A stretch of 43,733 nucleotides of DNA, taken from assembly GCA_018658465.1 (NCBI GenBank), contig JABHVE010000036.1, positions 1 to 43,733 on the forward strand, written 5' to 3'. Source of the DNA: Alphaproteobacteria bacterium (GTDB lineage: Bacteria; Pseudomonadota; Alphaproteobacteria; UBA2966; CAIVPW01). A model generated the notes under the pieces. That model did not search any database and was not told the DNA's origin. It saw only the letters and a program-made list of their open reading frames with translations. This document shows, piece after piece, positions 36,299 through 43,733 of the stretch. Numbering within the stretch: the stretch's first letter is position 1; every line of letters starts with the position of its first letter. A program made the position numbers and the translations under genes.

Positions 36299-36307
36299 AT
36301 CGGCAAA

Positions 36308-37885
36308 CTAGTGCCTGAAATGCCGCATGCCGGTGAAGACCATCCCTAGGTCGGCGGCGTCAGCGGCGGCGATGACTTCGTCATCACGCATGGATCCCCC
36401 GGGCTGAATGACCGCTGTTGCTCCGGCTTCGGCGATGGAATCCAGACCATCGGCAAAGGGGAAAAAGGCATCGGATGCAGCGACCGAGCCGACGGTCAAC
36501 GGCTGGGCCTCGCCTACGGCTTTTGCCGCATCGGCGGATTTGCGCGCGGCAATTCGGGCGGAATCTAGGCGGCTCATTTGGCCTGCACCAATGGCCGTGG
36601 TGGCGGCGTTCTTGGCGAAAATGATGGCGTTGGATTTCACATGTTTTGCCACCGACCAGGCAAACATCAGGTCGCGCATTTCGTCGTCTGAAGGCTGACG
36701 TTTGGTGACCACCTTTAGATCATCCAGACCCACGGTTCCGGTATCCTTTGATTGGGCCAAAATTCCCCCGGCAATCGAGCGAAACACCAAGCCGGGGCGA
36801 TCAGCCACGGGCATGGACCCGGTCAGCAAAACCCGCAGATTTTTTTTGCCGGCGAAAATTTCTAGCGCCTCGGCGTCGGCGTCCGGGGCGATCACGACCT
36901 CGGTGAAGATTTTTGCAATCTCTGTCGCCGCCGCCCCATCCAATGGCATGTTGGCCGCGACGATGCCGCCAAAGGCGCTGACCGGGTCACAGCGCAGGGC
37001 GTTGGCATAAGCTTGCGATAATGTGTCGCCCAGGGCGACGCCGCACGGGTTGGCGTGCTTGATGATGGCGATGGCCGGCCTGTCCGACCCCAGTTCCGCC
37101 GCCAGGGCCAGGGCGGCATCGGCATCGGCGATGTTGTTATAGCTGAGCGCTTTGCCCTGAATTTGGCGGGCCGAAACCACCCCAGGTGCCTTGTCGTCGG
37201 TGGCGTACAAGGCGGCTTGTTGGTGGGGATTTTCGCCATAGCGCAGGGACAGAGCCTGGGTTCCTGTGGCCACCAAGTTGGTAGGCAGGCCATCTTTGCG
37301 GGCCGCGAACCAGGCGGCAATGGCACCGTCATAGGCGGCGACCCGGGCAAAAGCCTTGGCCGCCAGGTGTTCGCGGAATTCAGCGGAAACCCCGGTGTCG
37401 TCCCCCGACATTTCCTCGATCAATTGGCTGTAATCACCGGGATCAACCACCACAGCCACATCCCCGTGGTTTTTTGCCGCAGCGCGAATCAAAGTCGGGC
37501 CGCCAATGTCGATATTTTCAATGCATTCGGCGAACGTGCCGCCGCCGGCCACGGTTTCCTGGAACGGGTATAAATTCACCACCACCAGATCGATTGGCGC
37601 GATGGCGTGGTCTTCCATGGCTTTGACGTGACCGGGGTTTTCGCGCACCGCCAACACACCCCCGGCAATGGTGGGGTGCAAGGTTTTGACCCGGCCATCC
37701 ATGATTTCGGGGTAGCCGGTGTGCTCGGAGACTTCACGAACCGCAACTCCGGCGCTGGTCAGAGCCGCCGCCGTGCCCCCCGTCGACAGGATTTCAACAC
37801 CCCGGCTTTGCAAAAATTTGCCAAGGTCAGCGATTCCTGATTTGTCGGAAACGGTGATAAGTGCGCGGGATATTGAGGATGACAA
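36308..37885 (-). CDS. purH: Bifunctional AICAR transformylase / IMP cyclohydrolase
   Basis: This 525-residue enzyme carries out the last two steps of IMP synthesis. The N-terminal cyclohydrolase domain shows [23 protein letters not shown] and [15 protein letters not shown]. The C-terminal transformylase domain shows [14 protein letters not shown], the catalytic KHANPCGVA motif and the late [12 protein letters not shown] and [11 protein letters not shown] segments. No ATG is available at the proper start; a TTG at 37885 is the best candidate and lacks a clear ribosome binding site. The stop codon lies directly against the 197-bp element. Confidence 0.95.
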   Translation of the reverse strand: MSSSISRALITVSDKSGIADLGKFLQSRGVEILSTGGTAAALTSAGVAVREVSEHTGYPEIMDGRVKTLHPTIAGGVLAVRENPGHVKAMEDHAIAPIDLVVVNLYPFQETVAGGGTFAECIENIDIGGPTLIRAAAKNHGDVAVVVDPGDYSQLIEEMSGDDTGVSAEFREHLAAKAFARVAAYDGAIAAWFAARKDGLPTNLVATGTQALSLRYGENPHQQAALYATDDKAPGVVSARQIQGKALSYNNIADADAALALAAELGSDRPAIAIIKHANPCGVALGDTLSQAYANALRCDPVSAFGGIVAANMPLDGAAATEIAKIFTEVVIAPDADAEALEIFAGKKNLRVLLTGSMPVADRPGLVFRSIAGGILAQSKDTGTVGLDDLKVVTKRQPSDDEMRDLMFAWSVAKHVKSNAIIFAKNAATTAIGAGQMSRLDSARIAARKSADAAKAVGEAQPLTVGSVAASDAFFPFADGLDSIAEAGATAVIQPGGSMRDDEVIAAADAADLGMVFTGMRHFRH

Positions 37886-38044
37886 TGAACACCGTGGGGG
37901 GCTGATTTGATGGACGGAACGCGAGCCTATAGCACGGCTGATGTGACCCCGCCATGGAAGTCGTTGGGATGGGCGCGGATGGTTTGACTTTCCCTAGTGC
38001 GGCGGCTACTCCACCCTTACCATCCCAATCAATGATCGAAAATC

Positions 38045-39316
38045 GTGCCCTTAAATTCGCCCCAAAAAGTAAGCGTCATCGGACTTGGCTATGTGGGTCT
38101 GCCCTTGGCCGTCGCCCTGGCCGAGCATTTTAACGTTCTGGGACTTGATATCGATCACGGGCGCACCGAAGAATTAGCCGAAGGCCATGATCGCACCGGC
38201 GAAGTCACCCCCGACTCCTTAAAAAAATCCAGATGCACCTATACCAGTGAGGCCGCCGACCTGGCCAACTCTGACATCTTTATCGTTGCCGTGCCAACCC
38301 CGGTGGATGACGAAAAAGTGCCGGATTTGGGGCCCTTGCGCGGGGCCTGCGAAAGCGTGGGTCCCCATGTGACCGGCGGATCCGTTGTGGTGTTCGAAAG
38401 CACGGTGTTCCCCGGAGCCACCGAAGACATTTGCGGGCCAATATTGGAGCGCCTGTCAGGATTGGTTTGCGGCAAGGATTTCTTTTTGGGGTATTCGCCA
38501 GAGCGCATGAACCCCGGCGATACCGAACACACCGTCGCCAACATCGTCAAAGTCGTGGCGGGGCAAACCCCGGAAGTTTCCGATCTGCTGGAGAATGTAT
38601 ACGGGCGCATCACCAAGGCTGGCGTCTTCATGGCCCGTGATATTCAGACGGCCGAAGCCGCCAAGGTCATTGAAAACGCCCAGCGCGATATCAACATCGC
38701 CTTCATTAACGAAGCCACCCAGATTTTTCACAAGCTGGGGTTATCCATGTATGACGTGTTGGAAGCGGCCAACACCAAATGGAATTTTTTAAATTTCCAA
38801 CCGGGATTGGTGGGCGGCCATTGCATCGGGGTCGATCCCTATTATTTGGCATACCGCGCCGCCCAAATTGGCCATGACCCAGACGTGTTGTTGGCGGGGC
38901 GGCGGACCAACGATGGCATGGGCGCATGGATCGCCCAACAAATCACCACCGCACTTGGCGGCCCCGCACGGGTATTGGTTCTGGGTCTGACGTTCAAAGA
39001 AAACGTCCCCGATTTGCGCAATTCCGGTGCCTACGGGTTGATTAAGGCCTTGGAAAAATTGGGCAACGATGTGGTGGTGCACGATGCCTGCGCCGATCCA
39101 GCCGAGGCGAAGGCGATCTATGGAGTTGAGTTGATCCCGGACATTTCAGGAAGCGATTTTGCCTGTGTGGTCGGTGCCGTTGCCCACGATGTATACAAAG
39201 ATTTATCCGCCGACGCGCTGACAGCATTGATGAAATCAGGCGGAATTTTGGCGGATATCAAGGGAATTTGGCGGGCGAAATCTTTTGACCCCAACATTCG
39301 CCGCTGGGACCTGTAG
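38045..39316 (+). CDS. Nucleotide-sugar dehydrogenase (TviB/WbpO-type UDP-GlcNAc/GalNAc 6-dehydrogenase)
   Basis: This 423-residue NAD-dependent four-electron dehydrogenase oxidises C6 of a UDP-sugar to the uronic acid, for surface polysaccharide. The Rossmann motif VIGLGYVGLPLAVALAE is at residues 11-27. The middle shows YSPERMNPGD, and the catalytic Cys lies in GGHCIGVDPYYL near residue 260. A C-terminal UDP-binding domain (LGLTFKENVPDLRNS) follows. The sequence resembles the TviB/WbpO branch more than UDP-glucose dehydrogenase, but the sugar cannot be proved by eye. The start is a GTG at 38045. No glycosyltransferases are adjacent. Confidence 0.88.
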   Translation: MPLNSPQKVSVIGLGYVGLPLAVALAEHFNVLGLDIDHGRTEELAEGHDRTGEVTPDSLKKSRCTYTSEAADLANSDIFIVAVPTPVDDEKVPDLGPLRGACESVGPHVTGGSVVVFESTVFPGATEDICGPILERLSGLVCGKDFFLGYSPERMNPGDTEHTVANIVKVVAGQTPEVSDLLENVYGRITKAGVFMARDIQTAEAAKVIENAQRDINIAFINEATQIFHKLGLSMYDVLEAANTKWNFLNFQPGLVGGHCIGVDPYYLAYRAAQIGHDPDVLLAGRRTNDGMGAWIAQQITTALGGPARVLVLGLTFKENVPDLRNSGAYGLIKALEKLGNDVVVHDACADPAEAKAIYGVELIPDISGSDFACVVGAVAHDVYKDLSADALTALMKSGGILADIKGIWRAKSFDPNIRRWDL

Positions 39317-39387
39317 ACATCGCCAGCGACCCGGCGAAATGTCGGTAGTTCCCCTGACTCTCACTGGACCGGCAAATATGCAGTAAT

Positions 39388-39417
39388 GTTAGGCACCCCG
39401 TTTTGGGGTCGCCTAAC
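39388..39417. other. Hairpin between the sugar dehydrogenase and the cupredoxin-like gene
   Basis: GTTAGGC and GCCTAAC form seven outer pairs and CCCC with GGGG four inner pairs, separated by a small A/TC internal loop. No real T-run follows, so it may be a factor-dependent terminator, an operator or a 5' leader structure for the downstream pair. Confidence 0.5.
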
Positions 39418-39461
39418 CTGGGTTCTGTCTTCCTCGAAGACCGAGCACCAAAGCTGGAAAC

Positions 39462-40283
39462 ATGGTCATGGGATCGTTTGGAAATTCGCGTACCTCTTTG
39501 ATGTGGGCTATCGCCTTTTGCGCTGGGTTTTTGACGTTTTTTGGCCCCGGTGTCGATGCCCTGGGTCAAGAGGCCGCCCCGGCAATGCCCATGCCCGAGG
39601 GCGAGCACGACGAACACATGAACATGGCGATGCTGGACATCGAAGTGGACGTCAACGATGCCATGCGTGTGGAGAATGTAACCGGTGGCGCGGCGCCGAC
39701 TGTGACCGCTGGACTTAAACGATCAGCCGACGGCGGATGGGATCTTTCCCTGACCACCGAAAATTTCGTTATGGCAGGCCACGATGCCGAAGGACCCCAT
39801 ATCCCTGGCCAAGGCCAAATTGCCCTGCATGTTAACGGCGCATTCGTAGCGCACCTTATGGGCACCAGCCATCATTTGGATCCCCTGGACGAGGGCGTCA
39901 ACGAGATCGCACTGACCTTGGTCACAATTGATGGGCGCATGTACGCGAACGCCGGGGTCCTGGCCATGGAGCGGTTCTCGGTTCTGGTTTTAGACCGCGA
40001 CCCCAAGCCGGACGCGCCAAAAGCTTCCCTGGCGGTTGATGTCGTCGATGGAATGGAGCCGGAGACGTACCGGATTAATCAAGGCGACCTGGCCGAAATG
40101 CGGTGGACTGTCGCCAGCCCCTTGGTCATTCATCTGCATGGGTATGATGTTGCGGCCCAGGCGCTGCCCCATGCGCCGCTAATTATGGTCATCGAGGCTT
40201 ATGCAGCCGGGCGGTTCGAGATCATGTCCCATTCCGACGAAGGTGAGCTTAACCCGCTGATCTATTTGGAAATCCTACCCTAG
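39462..40283 (+). CDS. Secreted two-domain protein with C-terminal cupredoxin-like domain
   Basis: This 273-residue protein has a signal peptide ending at about residue 35 (DALGQEA). A His/Met-rich linker follows (MPMPEGEHDEHMNMAM), then a beta-rich domain with several His and Met residues (VMAGHDAEGPHIPG, HLMGTSHHLDP). The C-terminal domain (about 185-273) has the cupredoxin-like pattern INQGDLAEMRWTVASPLVIHLHGYDV ... GRFEIMSHSDEGE ... YLEILP. Copper or another metal is likely but not shown. It is transcribed with the polytopic membrane protein 29 bases downstream. I know of no proven function for this pair. Confidence 0.72.
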   Translation: MVMGSFGNSRTSLMWAIAFCAGFLTFFGPGVDALGQEAAPAMPMPEGEHDEHMNMAMLDIEVDVNDAMRVENVTGGAAPTVTAGLKRSADGGWDLSLTTENFVMAGHDAEGPHIPGQGQIALHVNGAFVAHLMGTSHHLDPLDEGVNEIALTLVTIDGRMYANAGVLAMERFSVLVLDRDPKPDAPKASLAVDVVDGMEPETYRINQGDLAEMRWTVASPLVIHLHGYDVAAQALPHAPLIMVIEAYAAGRFEIMSHSDEGELNPLIYLEILP

Positions 40284-40312
40284 TCCGCACATCCCCCGGT
40301 TCAGGCAAAAAC

Positions 40313-41821
40313 ATGCGTAGATTCCTTCACTACTTTGGTGCCGCATTAGCGTCGGCGATTGTTGTTTGGCTCGCATCGCCAGCCGCCGCCCATGGGTTTG
40401 GTCAGCGCTATGATTTGCCGTTGCCGTTGGGGCTTTGGGTGATGGGGGCTGGGGCGACGATCGTACTGACCTTTGCCATCACCGCAGTGTACCTGCGGGA
40501 TGTCCGCACAGATTGGGGGCACCTGGAATTCAACTTGCTGCGGATATCGCTGATCCGCTGGATCGCCCACCCCGGGGTGATCGCGGCAATCCGCGCCCTG
40601 TCTGTCGTGGCCTTTTTGTTCACAATTTATGCCGGGCTAGCCGGCAGCGACAATCCGTACGAAAACCTGATCACAACGATGGTTTGGATAACCTGGTGGG
40701 TGGGGTTCGCGTTCACATGCGCACTGGTCGGGAATTTGTGGGCGCTGGTCAATCCCATACGAACAATTTTCGTTTGGGCGGAGTGGGGATTTTCTCAAGC
40801 GACCGGGGGTGGATCGCTAGCCCGGAACAGGCCCTATCCGCGTGGGCTCCAATCTTGGCCGGGCGTCGTGATTTTTATCGGATTTGCCTGGGCGGAGTTG
40901 GTGTGGGGGGCGAACGATGTGCCGCGGAATTTGGCGATCGCAATTCTCACCTACAGCGCAGTTGCCTGGATAGGAATGTTTATTTGGGGCCGTGACGTTT
41001 GGCTCCGGTATGGCGAGGCGTTCTCCATCGCCTTCGGTATTTTAGCGCGGTTCGCACCGCTGGATGTGCCAATCAAAAGTGATCCGTCCGCGGCACCTGA
41101 ATTAAATCTGCGGCCGCCTGGCGCTGGGCTCAGCGCCGATCGCGCGGTTACTTTTTCGCTTCTTGTTTTCGTCCTGTTGATGTTGGCGACCGTGACATTC
41201 GACGGCTACCTCGAGACACCTTTGTACCGATCAACCGCAGTTGCCCTGTATACCTCCCAATCCCTGGCACCCCTTTTCGAATCGGCCTTCGAAGCCGGGT
41301 TTCCGGTCAATCAAACAGTTCTGACCGGCCAAATGGTACTCATGACCCTGGCGTTTTTGGCCGCCTTTTGGGCGACCAGCTGGGCCATGGTCCGCGCAGC
41401 CTCGCGACGCCCGGGCGCCATCCTTGGGGTTACCACTTACCAGGCAGCCATGGCGTTTGTCTTGACCCTGGTCCCGATTGCGGTGGCGTATCACCTGTCC
41501 CATTATTTGTCCCTGCTGGTGATCAACGGCCAACTGATGATTCCATTGATTTCCGATCCCATGGGGCTTGGGTGGGACTTGTTTGGCACCGTTTCTTATC
41601 GGGTGGATATCGCCGCCATCAGCCCAGCGGTGGTGTGGTACACCGCAATGACGCTGATCGTTATCGGCCATGTCATTGCCGTTGTTTTGGCCCACAGCGT
41701 TGCGATCAGGGTGTTTGGCAGTCGCACTGCCGCCCTAGCCAGTCAAATTCCAATGGTGATCTTGATGGTGTTGTACACGATGCTGAGCCTGTGGATCGTT
41801 GCCCAGCCCATCGTCGGTTAA
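40313..41821 (+). CDS. Polytopic membrane protein of unknown function
   Basis: This 502-residue protein has a signal-like first helix ending AAAHGFGQRYDLPLPLGLW and about eleven further helices. Several helices carry histidines (AYHLSHYLSLLVINGQ, VIGHVIAVVLAHS), which suggests a metal or heme site in the membrane. The N-terminal HGFGQRYDLP pattern is, as far as I recall, that of proteins labelled fenitrothion hydrolase in some databases, but I would not assign that reaction. It is encoded with the cupredoxin-like protein and may form a complex with it. It is convergent with soxA, 24 bases away. Confidence 0.7.
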   Translation: MRRFLHYFGAALASAIVVWLASPAAAHGFGQRYDLPLPLGLWVMGAGATIVLTFAITAVYLRDVRTDWGHLEFNLLRISLIRWIAHPGVIAAIRALSVVAFLFTIYAGLAGSDNPYENLITTMVWITWWVGFAFTCALVGNLWALVNPIRTIFVWAEWGFSQATGGGSLARNRPYPRGLQSWPGVVIFIGFAWAELVWGANDVPRNLAIAILTYSAVAWIGMFIWGRDVWLRYGEAFSIAFGILARFAPLDVPIKSDPSAAPELNLRPPGAGLSADRAVTFSLLVFVLLMLATVTFDGYLETPLYRSTAVALYTSQSLAPLFESAFEAGFPVNQTVLTGQMVLMTLAFLAAFWATSWAMVRAASRRPGAILGVTTYQAAMAFVLTLVPIAVAYHLSHYLSLLVINGQLMIPLISDPMGLGWDLFGTVSYRVDIAAISPAVVWYTAMTLIVIGHVIAVVLAHSVAIRVFGSRTAALASQIPMVILMVLYTMLSLWIVAQPIVG

Positions 41822-41845
41822 GCCGCTGCCGTGGAATCGGTTGAT

Positions 41846-42664
41846 TTAGGGACGCACCGCAGGCGACTCGACGAACAGGCCACGGCCCCGCCAGCGCACA
41901 AAAAAGGTTAAATCCAGCATATCCTCGCTACCGAATTCGAGCGGTTCTGCTTGAACCAGCTCGTTGCACCAGCGGATTTGACGCTGGACCGATGCCAATG
42001 ACTCCCAACGAAGACGGTACGAGGGAAATCCGTTGGACTGGCCTTCCGAAAGTCGGTCTTCCAACCAAGCATTTCCTTTTTGATCTTCATGGCAATCAGC
42101 GCAGGACAAGCTGAGCTTACCGCGTTGCTCTTCGTACAATTCCTGACCATGGTTATAAAACCACTGGGAAATACCCCTGGTATCAACTTCGACCGGCAGA
42201 AGCCGCGACTGATAGGCGACGTATGTCGCCAGCGCCAACATTTCATCCGATTCGTAGGCATACGGTTCGGCTTCCATTTTCCGTTCCCGCATCCAATTTA
42301 TCTGTTCCTCCAGACCGACGATTTCGCCAAATCCAGGGATATTTTCTAGGTACTTCGGGTAACGTGCGGCGATCTTCCACATGCGATCCTCGGCATCGAA
42401 ATGGCAGTCCCCGCAAGATTTTTCCGCGGCACCCTCCACCTTGTTCCAAAGTTCCTCGCCGAGGGCGAGCACAGTCATGCCGGGATTCAGCGAGTCGTCG
42501 TCTTGGAGTGCCTGAATTTCAGGGGTCAAGTATTGGTAGCCTGACATTCGGCCATCCAATTTGGTGTGGTCAACGGCCAGCACGGACGTACTGGCGACCG
42601 TCACAACGGCAATCGCGGCCAGCAGCGCCCGCTTTGGGATCAAACCTGCCACGGATTTGTGCAC
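41846..42664 (-). CDS. soxA: SoxA-like diheme c-type cytochrome
   Basis: This 272-residue periplasmic cytochrome has a signal peptide to about residue 31. Two heme sites are present, C84-GD-C87-H88 and C188-AD-C191-H192. The SoxA hallmark QIRWCNELVQAEPLEFGSEDML holds C233, the position of the active-site Cys persulfide that ligates the second heme. In the first half the matching segment QINWMRERKMEAEP has Met125 instead of Cys. SoxA normally pairs with SoxX to attach thiosulfate to SoxYZ, but no soxX, soxY, soxZ or soxB is in the window. The start is a GTG at 42664, 11 bases after the lipoprotein gene. Confidence 0.85.
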   Translation of the reverse strand: MHKSVAGLIPKRALLAAIAVVTVASTSVLAVDHTKLDGRMSGYQYLTPEIQALQDDDSLNPGMTVLALGEELWNKVEGAAEKSCGDCHFDAEDRMWKIAARYPKYLENIPGFGEIVGLEEQINWMRERKMEAEPYAYESDEMLALATYVAYQSRLLPVEVDTRGISQWFYNHGQELYEEQRGKLSLSCADCHEDQKGNAWLEDRLSEGQSNGFPSYRLRWESLASVQRQIRWCNELVQAEPLEFGSEDMLDLTFFVRWRGRGLFVESPAVRP

Positions 42665-42675
42665 CAGAAATCCAG

Positions 42676-43377
42676 TTAAGGTGTCACCAGCTCGATGGTC
42701 ATGTCGTAGTGCGCTTGCGGCATCCCGCCATGACCCGGCGAGAAACCCAGCACCAGGTTCTGGGCGGCCGGCAGCCCCCCAACCGTGTCGAGTTGGAACG
42801 TCATCTGGGCACCATCAATGAAATTTTGCTGCATGATCATGTAGGCCACGCCGTTGATCATGTCGCCCTCGACTTTAAAGTACGGTCCCATCGGTTCGTC
42901 CTCGGACCGAACCCAAAAAGTGCGGCTGTACTGGGTGACCCCATCTGGCAGATCTGCTAGGCCGGGGGCTGGCCCGTTGGCGACGTCGGAAACCAAATTG
43001 ATTGTGAAGTCATAGTGGGCTTGGGACATTCCGGCATGGCCGGGGGAGAAATTCATCATAATATTTTGGGCGCCTGGCAGCCCGGCAATGACGTCCAGCG
43101 GCAAGGTGATTTCGACGCCATCAATGAAATTCTGCTGCATGACCATGTAGGCCACGCCGGTAACTAAGTCATTCTCAACCTGAAAATACGGCCCCATGGG
43201 TTCGTTTTCGGGCAGAACCCAAAATGTACGGCTGTACTGGGTGACCCCATCTGGCAGATCCCCGATTCCTGGGGGCCCCATGGTCGCTTCCGCCATCTCG
43301 CCATCGACCGCAGCGGTCGTGCAAGCGGCAAGCAAGGCGAAGGACGAAACAAGGAAAATTCTGCTAAGCATGTTCAT
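42676..43377 (-). CDS. Lipoprotein with two tandem copies of one domain
   Basis: From the ATG at 43377 the 233-residue product begins with a lipoprotein signal (FALLAAC; Cys about 19). Two gapless copies of a 91-residue domain follow, each beginning DLPDGVTQYSRTFWV and ending in an AHYD-TI-LV segment; by eye 64 of 91 positions are identical. The domain has conserved MGPYF, GVAYM, MQQNFIDG and FSPGH-GM-QAHYD. The last part resembles TTHB210-like (DUF5602) domains that end in His-rich segments, but that is a weak resemblance. It is first in an operon with soxA. An upstream TTG/GTG extension to 43488 is not supported. Confidence 0.75.
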   Translation of the reverse strand: MNMLSRIFLVSSFALLAACTTAAVDGEMAEATMGPPGIGDLPDGVTQYSRTFWVLPENEPMGPYFQVENDLVTGVAYMVMQQNFIDGVEITLPLDVIAGLPGAQNIMMNFSPGHAGMSQAHYDFTINLVSDVANGPAPGLADLPDGVTQYSRTFWVRSEDEPMGPYFKVEGDMINGVAYMIMQQNFIDGAQMTFQLDTVGGLPAAQNLVLGFSPGHGGMPQAHYDMTIELVTP

Positions 43378-43575
43378 ATATTTGCTCTCGGGTGTCGGGC
43401 GTTGCAAGGGCCGACAAAAAAGAATTTGGGTAATACCTGGGCGGGCAACAAATGGTGCGCTCTGATGCTGCACACAACAAAAAAACAACAGGTTACGTTG
43501 AGTTTTAGTCCCTCCAAAGCAGTGGGCAACCCCATGTCCCGGCAGGTTTCAAAATCCCATCGGTACTGTCAGCCG
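43378..43575. other. 198-bp intergenic region upstream of the lipoprotein-soxA operon
   Basis: It must hold the promoter of the lipoprotein-soxA pair. I see A-runs and a GTTGT-type direct repeat around 43478-43495, but no clear -35/-10 pair and no gene. Confidence 0.4.
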
Positions 43576-43733
43576 CTAGGCATTCAGATGGTGGCATGCC
43601 ACCCGGTGTCCGTTTGCAATCTTGGTTAAGACTGGGACTTCAGCGGCGCAAAGGGCGTCGGCCTTGTGGCACCGCGTTCGGAAATGGCAGCCGCTGGGTG
43701 GGCTAAGAGGCGACGGCAATTCGCCTTCTAGAA
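43576..43733 (-). CDS. Opp/Dpp-type ABC transporter ATP-binding protein, C-terminal fragment
   Basis: Only the last 52 residues lie in the window; the frame is open to the right edge. They read LEGELPSPLSPPSGCHFRTRCHKA ... AAEVPVLTKI ... GHRVACHHLNA, the diagnostic C-terminal extension of OppD/OppF-type ATPases with the Cys residues that bind an iron-sulfur cluster in related proteins. The gene would energise uptake of peptides or another small substrate. It is upstream of the lipoprotein gene on the same strand but 198 bp away, so probably a separate unit. Confidence 0.88.
   Translation of the reverse strand, partial: LEGELPSPLSPPSGCHFRTRCHKADALCAAEVPVLTKIANGHRVACHHLNA

Larger units (their letters stand above)
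36111..36307. mobile_element. 197-bp MITE-like inverted-repeat element containing two palindromic units
   Basis: The ends TTTGCCGATCAG (36111-36122) and CTGATCGGCAAA (36296-36307) are perfect inverted repeats. Inside, 36113-36132 and 36215-36234 form a 20-bp perfect inverted repeat, and 36158-36166 pairs with 36254-36262. It contains repeat units U7 and U8 of the family seen near 21 kb. No open frame is present and no clear target duplication is visible. It fills the gap between the small gene and the purH stop codon almost exactly. Confidence 0.6.

Overview
The window is one stretch of an alphaproteobacterial chromosome. The best fit is a free-living, GC-rich relative of the Rhodospirillales, though this is inferred from gene order and protein style rather than from a marker gene. 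Supporting signs are: hemC-hemD followed by a mitofilin-like gene and divergent from tsaD-gpsA-YciI; lolA-ftsK-aminotransferase; a CnoX-type thioredoxin, Lon N-domain and Trm112 operon convergent with a UbiH-type hydroxylase; a 1616-residue NAD-glutamate dehydrogenase; and glnK-amt. There is no rRNA, CRISPR array, prophage or complete insertion sequence.

Layout. 1-2.6 kb (minus): mitofilin-like protein (cut by the window edge), hemD, hemC. 2.7-8.3 kb (plus): tsaD, gpsA, a YciI-like protein, a small Rieske protein, acs and a TetR-family regulator. 8.3-12.7 kb: a membrane-anchored SNase-like nuclease (minus), then rsmB, rpe and a heparinase II/III-like gene (plus). 12.7-17.7 kb (minus): an unknown protein, lolA, ftsK and a DapC-like aminotransferase. 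17.9-19.6 kb (minus): glnK-amt, with a clear terminator and a possible sigma-54 promoter. 19.8-23.4 kb: a UbiH-family hydroxylase facing the CnoX/LonN/Trm112 operon, with a cluster of palindromic repeats, then tRNA-Gly(GCC). 23.4-27.6 kb: purM, two small membrane proteins around a 397-bp gene-free gap, a divergent GlpX-like phosphatase and a MipA/OmpV-type outer membrane protein. 27.7-36.1 kb (plus): NAD-GDH, SPFH protein plus NfeD, a DUF2147 protein, a UMF1-type MFS permease and a small unknown protein. 36.1-39.3 kb: a 197-bp inverted-repeat element, purH and a UDP-sugar dehydrogenase. 39.4-43.4 kb is the accessory part: a plus-strand pair (cupredoxin-like secreted protein and polytopic membrane protein) convergent with a minus-strand pair (duplicated-domain lipoprotein and diheme SoxA-like cytochrome). 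The window ends in the C-terminus of an Opp/Dpp-type ABC ATPase.

Most of the content is housekeeping: tetrapyrrole synthesis, tRNA and rRNA modification, envelope biogenesis, nitrogen sensing, purine synthesis and ubiquinone synthesis. Two things stand out. First, a family of short hairpin repeats has an asymmetric 3-nt bulge and stems that change in a compensating way. There are eight units in two clusters. One unit supplies the stop codon of the UbiH-like gene, another looks like the terminator of the opposing operon, three form a 59-bp tandem array inside an operon, and two sit in a MITE-like element beside purH. Second, the soxA-containing convergent cassette has no soxX, soxY, soxZ or soxB in the window. 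Its SoxA has Met where the other half of the protein has the heme-ligand Cys, so it may be a sulfur- or copper-linked redox module rather than a standard Sox system. This second reading is inference.
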